Counted from the first letter of the stretch, positions 16,815-26,424 are shown. The stretch is 64,000 nucleotides of DNA from Nitrospirota bacterium (GCA_030645475.1 JAUSMA010000069.1:248001-312000), one strand, 5' to 3'. A program made the numbers and translations. The notes: generated from the letters alone by a model not told the origin.

Positions 16815-17034
16815 GCGATTTTTACTCTGGCCCCTTCTTTCATGTGCGGAATTGCGGACTGCCTGAGGTGCCGCCCTAATCCTCAAGAGTCCTCCTCTCT
16901 CCCTCAACAGGCTGACATTTAAGGGGAAATACTCCCCGGCTGCCTCTCAATCTCACTTTTTCATTCAGGTGCTATATTTGATTGGCACAGGTTGAGTTGT
17001 GTTTCCGTGTCATTCCAACGATGGGGGAAGAATC

Positions 17035-17682
17035 ATGGTCGGAAGTTCAATGAAAATGAGTACGGTGGCTGCTTTGGGGCTTGCCCTGTTTGTCAGTCAA
17101 GGCTGTAGCATGAAATGGTTGCAGTCCGATGGAGAGACGGGGGCGGGGGCGTCGCAAAACGGTTCGAATCAGGGCTTCCCCGGTATGTCTCAGGGTGGTT
17201 CAGGCGGAGGGCTCAGCGGTTTTTCTCGAAATCCTTCAGAAGAACGATTGGGAAAGGGTGGCGATATTGCCTCGCTGTCCTCTAATGGGATGAGTGCCCG
17301 TCAGCGTGCGGAATTAACCAGAGAAGAAAAAGCGGCCATCGAAGCGGGCTTGCAGGACGTATTCTTTGGGTATGACCAATGGATGTTGTCAGATGCTGGA
17401 ATGGAAGCATTGAACCGCGACGCAGAGTGGTTGAAGGCCCATCCTGGTGCGGTGATGAAGGTCGAGGGGCATTGTGACGAACGGGGGACGGCTGATTACA
17501 ACGTGGTGTTGGGAGATAAACGAGCCAAGTCTGCGCGCAGTTATCTGGTCGAATCGGGTGTGAGCCCTAAGCAGGTGGCGATCGTGTCGTACGGCAAGGA
17601 GCGTCCTTTCTGCTCGGAACCGGCCGAATCTTGTTATCAGCAGAACCGTCGCGGGCATGTGCTCTTGAAAGTACAGCAGTAA
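17035..17682 (+). CDS. pal: Peptidoglycan-associated lipoprotein Pal (OmpA-like)
   Basis: A 215-residue outer-membrane lipoprotein of the Tol-Pal system. Start is the ATG after GGGGGAAG. Lipobox FVSQGC (Cys24), then a Gly/Ser-rich linker (about 35-75), then the OmpA C-terminal domain (about 105-215) with VFFGYDQWMLSD, the diaminopimelate-binding HCDERGTADYN and LGDKRAKSAR motifs. No tolB or ybgF gene flanks it here. A terminator follows directly. Confidence 0.9.
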   Translation: MVGSSMKMSTVAALGLALFVSQGCSMKWLQSDGETGAGASQNGSNQGFPGMSQGGSGGGLSGFSRNPSEERLGKGGDIASLSSNGMSARQRAELTREEKAAIEAGLQDVFFGYDQWMLSDAGMEALNRDAEWLKAHPGAVMKVEGHCDERGTADYNVVLGDKRAKSARSYLVESGVSPKQVAIVSYGKERPFCSEPAESCYQQNRRGHVLLKVQQ

Positions 17683-17706
17683 CGAAGCGGGTCACGATCT
17701 CTACGG

Positions 17707-17740
17707 AACCCCGGCGCCCCTGTAGGTGAGCCCGGGGTTT
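17707..17740 (+). terminator. Terminator after pal
   Basis: Stem AACCCCGG/CCGGGGTT with a 17-nt interior and T-rich tail (TTTCGTGTTT), 24 bp after the pal stop. Confidence 0.6.
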
Positions 17741-17840
17741 CGTGTTTGTGGTTGGATGAAGCAGGCATGGCACTGTCACGATTCAGCCTGATTCACGTCC
17801 GAGGCCTCCTCAGCCTCGTATGATCAAAGAGGAGCATTAT

Positions 17841-18161
17841 ATGGAAAAACGACAACAGCCACGTTTTACCTCGCAGTTCAGAAGCACATTTTCTGGCGGA
17901 CAACGGGAAGGTCAGGGCCGGACGTTGGACCTCTCCTCAGGCGGTTGTATGATCGAAACGGATTTGCCCGTTGTCGTGGGGGCGTCGTTTGAGTGCCGTA
18001 TTTATATCCCTGGGCTCGACTGGCCCTTGCGGATCGATGAGGCCCAGGTACGTTGGGTCAAGGCCAAGACATTTGGAATTCAGTTCACGAAGATTCAGCC
18101 CGATGAGGAGGCAAAGCTCAAGCAAGTCATTGCCAACCTCAACGCGGAGTGTGCGGCGTAA
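17841..18161 (+). CDS. Single-domain PilZ protein (c-di-GMP receptor)
   Basis: A 106-residue protein that is almost entirely a PilZ domain. Start is the ATG with AGAGGAG 8 bp upstream. The c-di-GMP contact motifs are intact: RQQPR (RxxxR) at the N-terminus and DLSSGG (D/N-x-S-x-x-G) about 25 residues later. It is not embedded in a chemotaxis or pilus operon, so the partner is unknown. A second PilZ protein is encoded at 44907. Confidence 0.88.
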   Translation: MEKRQQPRFTSQFRSTFSGGQREGQGRTLDLSSGGCMIETDLPVVVGASFECRIYIPGLDWPLRIDEAQVRWVKAKTFGIQFTKIQPDEEAKLKQVIANLNAECAA

Positions 18162-18360
18162 CTGTTCTCCCTCCCCTTTCAGCGTGATACCCGGACAGGT
18201 TAGTCGTGGTCCCTTGATCGTACGAACGAGGCTTCCTGCCTGCGTCCTCCGGTCTGTTCGCGACCTCATCGCCTCCTATGGTATAAGGCCTTGGGGGAGT
18301 CAGAAACAGAGATGCCCTCGTGCAATACATTTTCAGGTCAGGGAGTGAGCGATCTATACG

Positions 18361-18921
18361 ATGGGACAATCACCACCGACAGAGACTGGATACGACATGG
18401 CCACCGTCGCCGGCGGTTGCTTTTGGTGCCTCGAAGCGGTGTATGACCAGATGAAGGGTGTGGTGTCTGTCGAGTCCGGTTACCTCGGCGGCCAGATGGA
18501 TCATCCGACGTATGAAGCGGTTTGTAGCGGCAGAACTGGACATGCAGAAGCCGTTCGTATCACGTTCGATCCCACCGTTGTCAGTTATCGCGAGCTGCTC
18601 GAAGTGTTTTTCGTCATTCACGATCCTACGACACTCAATCGCCAGGGGCATGATGTCGGCTCGCAATATCGATCGGCGATTTTCTATCATACGCCCGAAC
18701 AGAAGCAGATCGCGGAGGATGTCATTGCGTCGATGACGAAAGAGAAAATCTATCCAGGGCCAATTGTGACACAGGTCGAGCCAGCGGGGATGTGGTATGA
18801 GGCCGAACCCTACCATCAAGAGTATTTTGCGAGAAATCCCTATCAGGGATACTGTACTGCGATCGTTGCTCCTAAGGTTGTTAAGTTCCGCAAGTTGTTC
18901 ACCTCAAAACTCAAGGCATAA
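18361..18921 (+). CDS. msrA: Peptide methionine sulfoxide reductase MsrA
   Basis: A 186-residue repair enzyme that reduces methionine-S-sulfoxide. The active-site motif GCFWCLE holds the catalytic Cys, and the family blocks GYLGG, HAEAV, FFVIHDPTTLNRQG, DVGSQYRSAIF and HQEYF follow in order. No fused MsrB domain. It stands alone, with a 199-bp upstream gap where I found no clear promoter. Confidence 0.96.
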   Translation: MGQSPPTETGYDMATVAGGCFWCLEAVYDQMKGVVSVESGYLGGQMDHPTYEAVCSGRTGHAEAVRITFDPTVVSYRELLEVFFVIHDPTTLNRQGHDVGSQYRSAIFYHTPEQKQIAEDVIASMTKEKIYPGPIVTQVEPAGMWYEAEPYHQEYFARNPYQGYCTAIVAPKVVKFRKLFTSKLKA

Positions 18922-19072
18922 CAGGCTCCGATTCCTTTTCCTTCTCTCTGTCGAGCCAGCAGCGGCATGCGTGGACTCTCTGGCTTGAATGACCCCAACG
19001 CCAGCCGGTATCAGTAGAATGAATAGAGGGGAGGGGTTTATGTTGAGACGTGATCGAGGTCGGGGCTTCAGA

Positions 19073-19936
19073 TCACGTGTGGTGTTCGTCTAGCCATGCA
19101 TCCTCGTGCCCCTCTGTCTGGTCCGATGCGCGCAAAGACTTGAAGTCGAATAGTCGTTGGTCCAGGAGAAGCGGCGGCGCCACGTTCGAGAGTGCGGCAA
19201 ACATGCTATCGGTGCAGCCAGGTGACCGCTGCTCCCATTCACGCAACAATTCTTTGACCTCTTGCCGTTTGAGATCCTCCTGTGAGCCGCAGAGATTGCA
19301 GGGAATAACGGGGAACGCGCGTAGTTCTGCATAGCGAACCAAATCTGCTTCCCGCACGGCGGCCAGCGGGCGAATGACCACATGCCGGCCGTTTTTCGCA
19401 CGGAGTTTGGGCGGCATCGTCCTGAGCTTTCCGGTATAGAGTAGATTCAGGAACAAGGTTTCCAGAATATCATCACGATGATGCCCGAGTGCGATCTTGG
19501 TCGCGCCTAATTCTGTGGCGACACGGTAGAGGATGCCACGACGGAGTCGTGAGCAGAGAGAGCAGGTCGTCTGCCCTTCAGGGATGAGTCGCTTGACGAT
19601 TGTGTAGGTGTCTTGTTCCTCGATATGGAAGGGGACTCCCACGTTTCTGAGATAGTCGGGGAGCACATGGGCTGGGAAACCCGGTTGTTTTTGATCCAGA
19701 TTGACCGCGACAAGATCGAAGTGAATCGGTGCGCGCCGTTGTAAGGCCAGCAATAGGTCGAGCAGGGCATAACTGTCTTTTCCTCCCGATAGGCAGACCA
19801 TGATTTTGTCGCCGTCTTCAATTAAACCATAGGCGCCAATGGTCTCTCCGACGAGGTGCAGCAGTTTGGTTTGCAACTGCTCGGTGGCCTCATCGAGTTT
19901 GAGATATGTCCGGGAAGGGTTTGCCGACTGAGACAT
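19073..19936 (-). CDS. ttcA: tRNA 2-thiocytidine(32) synthetase TtcA
   Basis: About 287 residues. PP-loop ATPase that thiolates C32 of certain tRNAs. The PP-loop SGGKDS, the Fe-S cluster cysteines ([10 protein letters not shown] and CNLCGSQ), LGHHRDD and the [16 protein letters not shown] block are all present. Start placed at MSQSANPS; an in-frame ATG 15 codons upstream at 19981 would come within 11 bp of the divergent phosphatase start. The short divergent spacer implies overlapping promoters. Confidence 0.93.
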   Translation of the reverse strand: MSQSANPSRTYLKLDEATEQLQTKLLHLVGETIGAYGLIEDGDKIMVCLSGGKDSYALLDLLLALQRRAPIHFDLVAVNLDQKQPGFPAHVLPDYLRNVGVPFHIEEQDTYTIVKRLIPEGQTTCSLCSRLRRGILYRVATELGATKIALGHHRDDILETLFLNLLYTGKLRTMPPKLRAKNGRHVVIRPLAAVREADLVRYAELRAFPVIPCNLCGSQEDLKRQEVKELLREWEQRSPGCTDSMFAALSNVAPPLLLDQRLFDFKSLRASDQTEGHEDAWLDEHHT

Positions 19937-19992
19937 GGGCTGGTATTTTACGCGGTCAGCCGTGCGACTGTCGATCTTCATAGAGGATATGT

Positions 19993-20487
19993 ATGGGACA
20001 GAGTGAGAGACGTTCAGACGAGAAACTTCAGTCGGTTCTCTTCGTCTGTACTGCGAATATATTCCGCAGTGTGACTGCCGAGTACGCGCTCAAAATCAAA
20101 CTTGGGGCGCAGAGGTCCTGCATCGTCAGCTCAGCCGGGATCGATGCCAAGCCGCAGCCTATGCATGCGTGGGTTCAGGGCCGGTTACGAGAGAAGGGGG
20201 CTGATCCCACGACACATGTGCAGCGACAGCTCACTCAGGAACTGGTCGAGGCTGCCGACCTCGTTCTCGCGATGGGGCGAGACCACCAGGCCTATATTCG
20301 GGAACAGTTCGGGCGAGATGTTCCGCTCTTTAATCAAGTCTGTCTCGGGCACGACAAGCCGGTCCTTGATCTGCACGAAGTCATGCCGGAGTGGGAACGT
20401 GATCCTGAACGGGCGCGCGCCTATGTGTGGTCAGTGATCGATATGATTTGGGCCACGGCACCAGCCCTGCTCCCTCGCCTGCGGTAG
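19993..20487 (+). CDS. Low-molecular-weight protein-tyrosine-phosphatase family protein
   Basis: A 164-residue LMW-PTP fold protein. The P-loop CTANIFRS keeps Cys19 and Arg25 (CX5R) and Ser, but differs from the usual C-x-G-N-x-C-R-S: Ala replaces Gly and Phe replaces the second Cys. The C-terminal [10 protein letters not shown] matches the position of the general-acid Asp (DP(Y/F/W)). It should be a phosphatase, with altered redox control since the second Cys is gone. Substrate unknown; divergent to ttcA. Confidence 0.85.
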   Translation: MGQSERRSDEKLQSVLFVCTANIFRSVTAEYALKIKLGAQRSCIVSSAGIDAKPQPMHAWVQGRLREKGADPTTHVQRQLTQELVEAADLVLAMGRDHQAYIREQFGRDVPLFNQVCLGHDKPVLDLHEVMPEWERDPERARAYVWSVIDMIWATAPALLPRLR

Positions 20488-20665
20488 TTCCTCGTAAAAC
20501 ACTTAATTGTGCTTGTCCCGGTTCATTCTTGGACTTAATCGGACAATTTTTCTCCACTTCTGGGCGGGAGTGAAGGGCACGGCTTCCTGAACCGGGCAAT
20601 ACCAAAGTACGTGCTATATTTCTCACAGCACCTCTTTCGATTTGACCGCGCGGGATACAGCATCG

Positions 20666-21727
20666 ATGCATCGATCACAGCTTCAGGCTCTGACAACTTC
20701 TGACGGCCCCCATCACGAGCCGGAATGGGTCTCGTGGTCGGACGAGAAGATTCTGGCCCTTCCCATGTGCCGCCTAGGAGTCACCCTTGACGGGGCCTTC
20801 CTGTCAGAACAGATCACGCAACTCTACGCCGAACTCGAATCCAGACAGCTCACATTCCGACCTCACTTTTGGTTATCAAACGAATGGTTTACCCCCGATG
20901 GTGTGCCGGGGATTGCGATCCCGTTTTACCTGGCCCACCCCCGCCTCGCGAAACTTGAAATGGGGCAAATGCTTGAAGTCGAGGGAGGGACCGCAGAATG
21001 GTGCATGCGTATCTTGCGGCATGAGGCAGGTCATGCGATCGAGAACGCCTATCGCCTTCGCCGGCTTCGCAGCCGACAACAAGTCTTTGGCCGCTCGTCC
21101 GATCCCTACCCCAGATACTACAGCCCAAGGCCCTATAGTCGGAGCTTCGTGCGTCACCTCGACGTGTGGTATGCGCAAAGCCATCCGGATGAAGACTTTG
21201 CGGAGACCTTCGCGGTCTGGCTCACGCCCGATTCGACATGGGCCGACCGTTATAAGGGATGGCCGGTTCTCAAGAAGCTTCAGTATGTGAACGGGCTTAT
21301 GCAAGGGTTGGCTGGTGCCCCTCCCAAGGTGGTGACGAACGAGGAGATCGATCCGTTGCCGGCCTTGAGGAAGACCCTGGGCGAGCATTACGAGCGGAAG
21401 CGTAAGCACTATGGGATCGAACGGAAATCGTTTTACGATCCGGACTTGAAGCGACTGTTTTCCGATGCACCTGCCCATGCCGACAAGATGAGCGCCGCGA
21501 CTTTCTTGAACCGTTTCCGAAAAGAGGTGCGCCGCAAAGTCGCAGCCTGGACCGGCGAGTATCAATACACGATCGATCAGGTGCTCGAGGACATGATCCA
21601 GCGCTGTCGGCAGCTTCATTTGCGGCTTCCACTTGCGGAAGAGCAGGCGAAGCTGGACTTCACGATTTTGTTGACCGTCCACACGATGAACTATTTGCGC
21701 AGCGGGCGGCATAAGGTAGCGGTATGA
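20666..21727 (+). CDS. Putative zinc metallopeptidase (HExxH)
   Basis: About 353 residues with no signal peptide, so cytoplasmic. The zincin site is HEAGH (119-123) with a third ligand Glu180 in DEDFAETFAVWL, which also defines the family. A basic C-terminal half follows (KRKHYGIERKS, RRKVAAW). The stop overlaps the ATP-grasp gene by 4 bp, implying that the two act together. Start at ATG 20666; an upstream TTG is possible. Substrate unknown. Confidence 0.78.
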   Translation: MHRSQLQALTTSDGPHHEPEWVSWSDEKILALPMCRLGVTLDGAFLSEQITQLYAELESRQLTFRPHFWLSNEWFTPDGVPGIAIPFYLAHPRLAKLEMGQMLEVEGGTAEWCMRILRHEAGHAIENAYRLRRLRSRQQVFGRSSDPYPRYYSPRPYSRSFVRHLDVWYAQSHPDEDFAETFAVWLTPDSTWADRYKGWPVLKKLQYVNGLMQGLAGAPPKVVTNEEIDPLPALRKTLGEHYERKRKHYGIERKSFYDPDLKRLFSDAPAHADKMSAATFLNRFRKEVRRKVAAWTGEYQYTIDQVLEDMIQRCRQLHLRLPLAEEQAKLDFTILLTVHTMNYLRSGRHKVAV

Positions 21728-22746
21728 GACGGCTTCGAATCCTTGTCCTGATGCACGAAGACCTGGTTCCCCCAGATCCCCTTCATGGGCAGGAGATCAC
21801 GGGCGCCGCGTGGAAGACGGAATACGATGTGGTTTCCACGCTTCGTAAGCTTGGACATGACGTCAAGCCATTAGGAGTCAAGAGTGATCTCGGGGTGCTT
21901 CGTTCGGCTATCGAAGATTGGAAGCCGCACATCGCCTTCAATCTGCTCGAAGAGTTCGACGGGGTGGCCGTGTACGACCAGAATGTCGTCTCGTATCTTG
22001 AATTACTGCATGTGCCCTATACCGGATGTAACCCGCGCGGGTTGATGCTTGCACGCGATAAGGTGCTGTCTAAAAAGTTGTTCTCCTTCCATCGAATTCC
22101 ATTCCCCGATTTTATGGTGGTGCCACAGGGCCGGGCGGTGAAGCGGCCAAAGTGGTTGTCATTCCCGTTGATTGTGAAGTCCGTGACCGAGGAGGCCTCG
22201 CTGGGTATCTCCCAGGCATCCATTGTCCAGGACGACGAGAAACTTAAGGAACGTGTGGCCTTTATCCACGCGAGCGTGGGGACCGGCGCGCTCATCGAAC
22301 AGTATATCGAGGGGCGCGAACTCTATGTCGGGGTGATGGGGAATGGGCATGTCCATGTCTTGCCGGTGTGGGAGCTGCTCATGGATAAGTTGCCCGATGA
22401 CGCCCGCCGAATTGCGACCGAACGAGTCAAATGGAGCCGGACGTATCAGGAGAAATATGGCATTCGGTCAGGCGGAGCCAAGAATCTTCCTGAAGGGAAA
22501 GCGGAAGAGATTCAACATCTCGCCAAGCGTGTCTATCGCGCACTTGGCCTGAGCGGCTATGCGCGTATCGATGTGAGAATGGACGCGGAGGGAAATGTCT
22601 ACGTGCTTGAAGCCAACCCGAACCCACAAATCGCGCATGACGAAGACTTTGCGGATTCAGCAGAGAAAGCCAGCTATACGTATAAAGATCTGTTGCAAGA
22701 GCTGATTAACATCGGTCTTCGCTGGCAGCCAGCCAAGGCAGCGTAG
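21724..22746 (+). CDS. ATP-grasp ligase, D-alanine-D-alanine ligase-like
   Basis: A 340-residue ATP-grasp protein. N-terminal pre-ATP-grasp part (about 1-105, NLLEEFDGVA and GCNPRGLMLARDK), then the ATP-grasp core with FPLIVKS, GALIEQYIEGRELYVGVMG and the metal-binding end GYARIDVRMD...VLEANPNPQIA. It resembles Ddl but lacks typical Ddl substrate motifs, so it may ligate another amino acid or peptide. It is translationally coupled to the upstream zinc peptidase, a make/break pairing of peptide bonds. Confidence 0.8.
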   Translation: MRRLRILVLMHEDLVPPDPLHGQEITGAAWKTEYDVVSTLRKLGHDVKPLGVKSDLGVLRSAIEDWKPHIAFNLLEEFDGVAVYDQNVVSYLELLHVPYTGCNPRGLMLARDKVLSKKLFSFHRIPFPDFMVVPQGRAVKRPKWLSFPLIVKSVTEEASLGISQASIVQDDEKLKERVAFIHASVGTGALIEQYIEGRELYVGVMGNGHVHVLPVWELLMDKLPDDARRIATERVKWSRTYQEKYGIRSGGAKNLPEGKAEEIQHLAKRVYRALGLSGYARIDVRMDAEGNVYVLEANPNPQIAHDEDFADSAEKASYTYKDLLQELINIGLRWQPAKAA

Positions 22747-22843
22747 CGACCGCCTCCCCCCGCATCTCAGGCCACATCACCATTCCGTCAGTGAACAGGA
22801 CTCTGTTGCAGAGCCTGCGCCTCATTGACGTGCGACGTTTGAA

Positions 22844-23413
22844 CTAGGGACCGAAGCGGAAGCCGAACAGCAGGGCCACACTCGTGTGGTCTTTTTCGGG
22901 GAGTGATGGTGCAAGGTTGATGTCGTGGAGATTGACGATCAACGTTGAGGAGAGCGCGATGTTGTGGACGGCCTGATATTCGACGGAGAGGCCGATCGGA
23001 ATATACCAACTCGTGTCGTTGCGGTCGATGCGTCCAGGGCCGGTTCCGCGGTCCAGGTCTGCGTGGATCAATCCGATGCCCGTGAAGGGGACCAGATTGA
23101 TACCGTTCTTGAGGCGAAAGTGATAACGCGCAACTCCTGCAAAGGAGATCTGGAAGAGGTCTCCCATTGGGGTGATCTGCATCATCGGTCCGATGGAAAA
23201 GTTTCGATCGATGTAGTAGTCACCACTAAATGCCATGGTGAACACCGTGCCATTGACCGTTCCGGAGGTGAGCCCCAGGTCGCTGCCGAACCCCCAACGG
23301 TTGTCGTCAGCTTGGGCTTGCGGTACGCCTACGGCGGTCCCCATCATCAACAGGGCCAACAGGCCTGCAGCACAGGTTGTTCGTAACGATATGGCGGCGA
23401 TCCGTAAAATCAT
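22844..23413 (-). CDS. Predicted outer-membrane beta-barrel protein (189 aa)
   Basis: Signal peptide of about 37 residues ending QAQA, then alternating hydrophobic strands (GTVFTMAFSGDYYI, FQISFAGVARYHF, LVPFTGIGLIHADL, WYIPIGLSVEYQ) and a C-terminal Phe-containing strand VALLFGFRFGP. This fits a small eight-stranded OmpW/OmpA-type barrel. Specific function not recognised. Confidence 0.65.
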   Translation of the reverse strand: MILRIAAISLRTTCAAGLLALLMMGTAVGVPQAQADDNRWGFGSDLGLTSGTVNGTVFTMAFSGDYYIDRNFSIGPMMQITPMGDLFQISFAGVARYHFRLKNGINLVPFTGIGLIHADLDRGTGPGRIDRNDTSWYIPIGLSVEYQAVHNIALSSTLIVNLHDINLAPSLPEKDHTSVALLFGFRFGP

Positions 23414-23455
23414 GACGGCGGACTGTAGCATAGAGGGTAGGCTTGGACAAGTTGC

Positions 23456-23484
23456 TTGAGCAGGCCGGCGTAGTCAGGTATTCT
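23456..23484 (+). promoter_or_regulatory. Candidate promoter of the 23516 gene
   Basis: TTGAGC (4 of 6), 17 bp, TATTCT (4 of 6); predicted start near 23491, giving a leader of about 25 nt. Confidence 0.4.
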
Positions 23485-23515
23485 CTGGCACCGCGAACAA
23501 TGGGAGAACTCAGGC

Positions 23516-24010
23516 ATGTCGACTAATTCGATGACCCCGAAACAAGCCGGCGCAGCGTTGGTCGCAGCAATGCCTGTCGGCCTGTCAGTCCAGCAACTGG
23601 AAGAGTATGGCATCGAGGCGACGACGGAGCAGGCCCAGGCGATTACCCAAGAAGTGCTCTCGCTGAATTTATTTTGGATCTTTGCCGCCATTGAGGCCCA
23701 TATCCCTCTGAAGTACCAGGCGGCATTGTCGGAACTCATCCTGGATACCATCGAGGCAGGATGGGGGACGACCGTTCCCATCGGTACGGCTGCCTGGACC
23801 GCGTACCTCAACGAATGGCAGGAGCGTCGTCGTCTCTATACCCGTTTGGTGGAAGAAGGTATGAGTCCGCTTGCCGTGAGTGCCGAAGCCGCCGAGTTGA
23901 TGGAGGAGAAGCACTTGATCACGGAAGGGGAGCGGCGAAATCTTCTCACCCTGTTGATCGATTTTGTGCCGGTCGAGACCTACGGGCGATTACTGCAAGA
24001 TATCGGATAA
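23516..24010 (+). CDS. Hypothetical protein (164 aa)
   Basis: Not recognised. Soluble, acidic and mostly helical by composition, with PKQAGAALVAAMPVGLSVQQ at the N-terminus, a hydrophobic LNLFWIFAAIEAHI stretch near residue 52 that may be a buried helix, and Glu/Leu-rich C-terminal helices. A monocistronic gene converging on gpmA. Confidence 0.65.
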   Translation: MSTNSMTPKQAGAALVAAMPVGLSVQQLEEYGIEATTEQAQAITQEVLSLNLFWIFAAIEAHIPLKYQAALSELILDTIEAGWGTTVPIGTAAWTAYLNEWQERRRLYTRLVEEGMSPLAVSAEAAELMEEKHLITEGERRNLLTLLIDFVPVETYGRLLQDIG

Positions 24011-24031
24011 TCTCCTGGTCTGCTTCAATTG

Positions 24032-24637
24032 TCAGAGGTAGCGGTGGCTGACAACTTTCCCAGCCCCATCCAACTCGTAGAGCACTGGCGCCCCAGTCGG
24101 GATATTCAACTCCAGCACCTGCTCACGGGAGAGCTGCTCCAGTTCCATCGTCAGGGCGCGTAGGCTGTTCCCATGCGCCGCGATGAGGATCGTTTCTCCT
24201 TTCAGGAGATACGGTTTGATCGTCTGTTCATAGTAGGGCAACACACGTTCGGCTGTGTCCTTCAGACTTTCCCCGCCCGGCGGAGGTATATCGTAACTCC
24301 GCCGCCAGATCTTCACCTGTGCCTCGCCGTATTTTTTGGCAGTCTCAGCCTTGTTCAACCCCTGTAACTCGCCGTACATCCGTTCGTTGAGCGCCTTATC
24401 CTTCACGACAGGGATGTCCAATTGCCCGATCGCCTCGAGGGCCAGCCTCAGGGTTTCGTTTGCGCGCGCGAGCACAGAGGTAAAGGCACGATCGAACGTG
24501 AAGCCACGGAGTTTGTCTCCTGCGTTCTTGGCTTCCTGTATCCCTCGCGGCGTGAGGGGCACATCGACCCAGCCGGTAAAACGATTTTCCAGGTTCCATT
24601 GTGATTCGCCATGACGAAGCAGGACTAATCGAGCCAT
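24032..24637 (-). CDS. gpmA: 2,3-bisphosphoglycerate-dependent phosphoglycerate mutase
   Basis: A 201-residue glycolytic/gluconeogenic enzyme. The phosphohistidine motif [10 protein letters not shown], the conserved [14 protein letters not shown] block, PPPGGESL and the second His in [10 protein letters not shown] are all present. Somewhat shorter than the 250-residue E. coli enzyme, as is common for bacterial short forms. Start at the ATG with AAGGGG upstream; its own promoter is visible. Confidence 0.93.
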   Translation of the reverse strand: MARLVLLRHGESQWNLENRFTGWVDVPLTPRGIQEAKNAGDKLRGFTFDRAFTSVLARANETLRLALEAIGQLDIPVVKDKALNERMYGELQGLNKAETAKKYGEAQVKIWRRSYDIPPPGGESLKDTAERVLPYYEQTIKPYLLKGETILIAAHGNSLRALTMELEQLSREQVLELNIPTGAPVLYELDGAGKVVSHRYL

Positions 24638-24680
24638 TGTACGTGCCCCTTGAGGATGAAAGGATATAGCCACGGGGCAA

Positions 24681-24708
24681 AGCATACTGGAACAGCCGCC
24701 TATGTCAA
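24681..24708 (-). promoter_or_regulatory. Promoter of gpmA
   Basis: Minus strand TTGACA (6 of 6), 16 bp, TATGCT (4 of 6), giving a leader of about 37 nt. Confidence 0.5.
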
Positions 24709-24777
24709 GCGGTTGCTTTCGCTTGGGGCCGGCAGTACCATTCCGCCTGATTTACCTACTCAGGATAGGCTACCGGT

Positions 24778-25617
24778 ATGACGACTTCATCTCCTTCCGA
24801 TATCAACTGGACAGCGTTTGAGGCCTGGTGGAATGAGATCGGCCAGCGGCTGCATGTGGCTGACCGAGCGCACGATTTTTTTACGGGCCTGCGTACGGGC
24901 AGCATGTTCGATCGGATCGCACAAGTCGGCGGGCAGGCGGACTATATTCTCTTTGTCCTCATGCGCTATTGGGTGCCGACGGTGCTCCCGCCCCCGGGGC
25001 GAGAGCGACTCACGAAGAACGATCCGGACTATTGGCTGGAGTCGGAACAGATTCTCAAAGCGGCCACCGCCCGCCTTCGAGAATTGAAGCCGCTCATCGA
25101 ATTGTTGACCACGCCGAACCCGCTTGCAGAGTTGGCCGTAGGCGGGGGGACTGGCTCTTCACCCGTTGCAGAAGTTGAGCTGGGAAAGATGCTGGAAGGC
25201 ATTGCCGAGGTGGCCGGTAGTTACGGCGGCCCGGACTATACCTCGGTCATCAAGCAATTCGATCCGGTTCCGCTCCGGCAGACGCAACCCTTCAAACATA
25301 ACAAGAAACACAGTGCCGAGCTCTGGGTGGTCTTTCTGTTGCGCGAACATTTTCGCAGTCTCGGCCTCGGCAAAGATCGCTACTGGCCGCTCATTGCGCC
25401 GGTCTGCGCGGCGGCAGGCATTCTCCAACCGAACGGCCAGGCCTATGCACCGGACGAACTCAAATCCTGGTGGCAGAAAAACTGGCCGCGCACCTATACG
25501 CAGATCGAGCAAAAGCAGGACGCCTCTGATTCAGGCGGAGCCGCATATGAACAGGATTTCGGGTGGTTTCAGGCCTGGATCGGGTGGCAGCGAAGCCGGC
25601 AGAGTATGCCGGAGTAA
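24778..25617 (+). CDS. Hypothetical protein (279 aa)
   Basis: Not recognised. A soluble protein rich in Trp and Pro with no signal peptide or known motif. Features are WTAFEAWWNEIGQRLH at the N-terminus, a Gly-rich bend AVGGGTGSSP near residue 123, and repeated WW/W-containing segments toward the C-terminus (SWWQKNWPRTYTQ, FGWFQAWIGWQRS). It converges on the DUF2628-like gene with a 31-bp gap. Confidence 0.65.
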   Translation: MTTSSPSDINWTAFEAWWNEIGQRLHVADRAHDFFTGLRTGSMFDRIAQVGGQADYILFVLMRYWVPTVLPPPGRERLTKNDPDYWLESEQILKAATARLRELKPLIELLTTPNPLAELAVGGGTGSSPVAEVELGKMLEGIAEVAGSYGGPDYTSVIKQFDPVPLRQTQPFKHNKKHSAELWVVFLLREHFRSLGLGKDRYWPLIAPVCAAAGILQPNGQAYAPDELKSWWQKNWPRTYTQIEQKQDASDSGGAAYEQDFGWFQAWIGWQRSRQSMPE

Positions 25618-25648
25618 GTCGCCACGGGTCGTCGTGTCGCGCTCACGG

Positions 25649-26281
25649 TTACGTGGTACTCGTGGCGGCTGGTCTCGTTGGTTTGGTCGGAATCTTATCT
25701 GAATCCGGCAGTCCATCTTGAAACAGCTTGAACATCGTCATTGCAAAGAAGATGTATAGGGCGACTCCGACCCAGATCACGTAGGGTTGAACTCCCCCCG
25801 CCTCTTTCAAGGCCTCGTCTTGTTTCGCCGGGTCTGTCCAGGAACTTTTTTTGATCTCGCTAATCTGCTCACGGCAATACCAATAGTAGACATAGTTTGC
25901 GGTGGCGCCTGCCATGATGCTCCAGACGAGACCCACGGTGAGATCGCCGGTCACGTAGGTCGAAATCATCGGACCGAGGGCATAGACCAGCGCATAGACG
26001 TACATTTTCCGGTAGAGAAACCAGAGGAAGGAAATATACAGAAATGCCGGCCAATTCCACGTCAGCGCGAACTTCGGCTCGTCTCCTAACCCGAATTTCT
26101 TAAAATGTTCCAGATAGCGATCGGCATGGGGGCCGATGAGTTGACGCCAGAGGTCTTCATCGGTATGTGGCACGGTGGCGGCGATGGGTGGTGCAGGCTC
26201 ACTGGCCAGTGTATTTCCGCACTGGTAGCAGAATTTGGCGTCTTCCTGATTCTGCTGCTGGCATTGCGCACAGGACTTCAT
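25649..26281 (-). CDS. Zinc-ribbon membrane protein (DUF2628-like)
   Basis: About 210 residues. An N-terminal zinc ribbon, CAQC then CYQCG, precedes a linker and a membrane domain with the segment FALTWNWPAFLYISFLWFLYR and two or three further helices, typical of DUF2628 proteins. Start at MKSCAQCQQ. The role of the family is not established. It diverges from argD, leaving about 140 bp for both promoters. Confidence 0.7.
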   Translation of the reverse strand: MKSCAQCQQQNQEDAKFCYQCGNTLASEPAPPIAATVPHTDEDLWRQLIGPHADRYLEHFKKFGLGDEPKFALTWNWPAFLYISFLWFLYRKMYVYALVYALGPMISTYVTGDLTVGLVWSIMAGATANYVYYWYCREQISEIKKSSWTDPAKQDEALKEAGGVQPYVIWVGVALYIFFAMTMFKLFQDGLPDSDKIPTKPTRPAATSTT

Positions 26282-26424
26282 CTGCCAGAGACTATCACAA
26301 CGAGGCGTCATCTGGGTAAAGAAGCAGTGCCATACTGTTCGATAGCTTCTCCTGCCCAATGCAGGTTGCTTCCGCCGACAGGGCTATGCTACCTTCCCTT
26401 TCTTTACAAGGGGATACGTCTGCC

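Noticed and set aside
16984-17005. Sigma-54 promoter (TTGGCACAGGTTGAG) upstream of pal
   Set aside because: The -12 GC element is absent at the required spacing.
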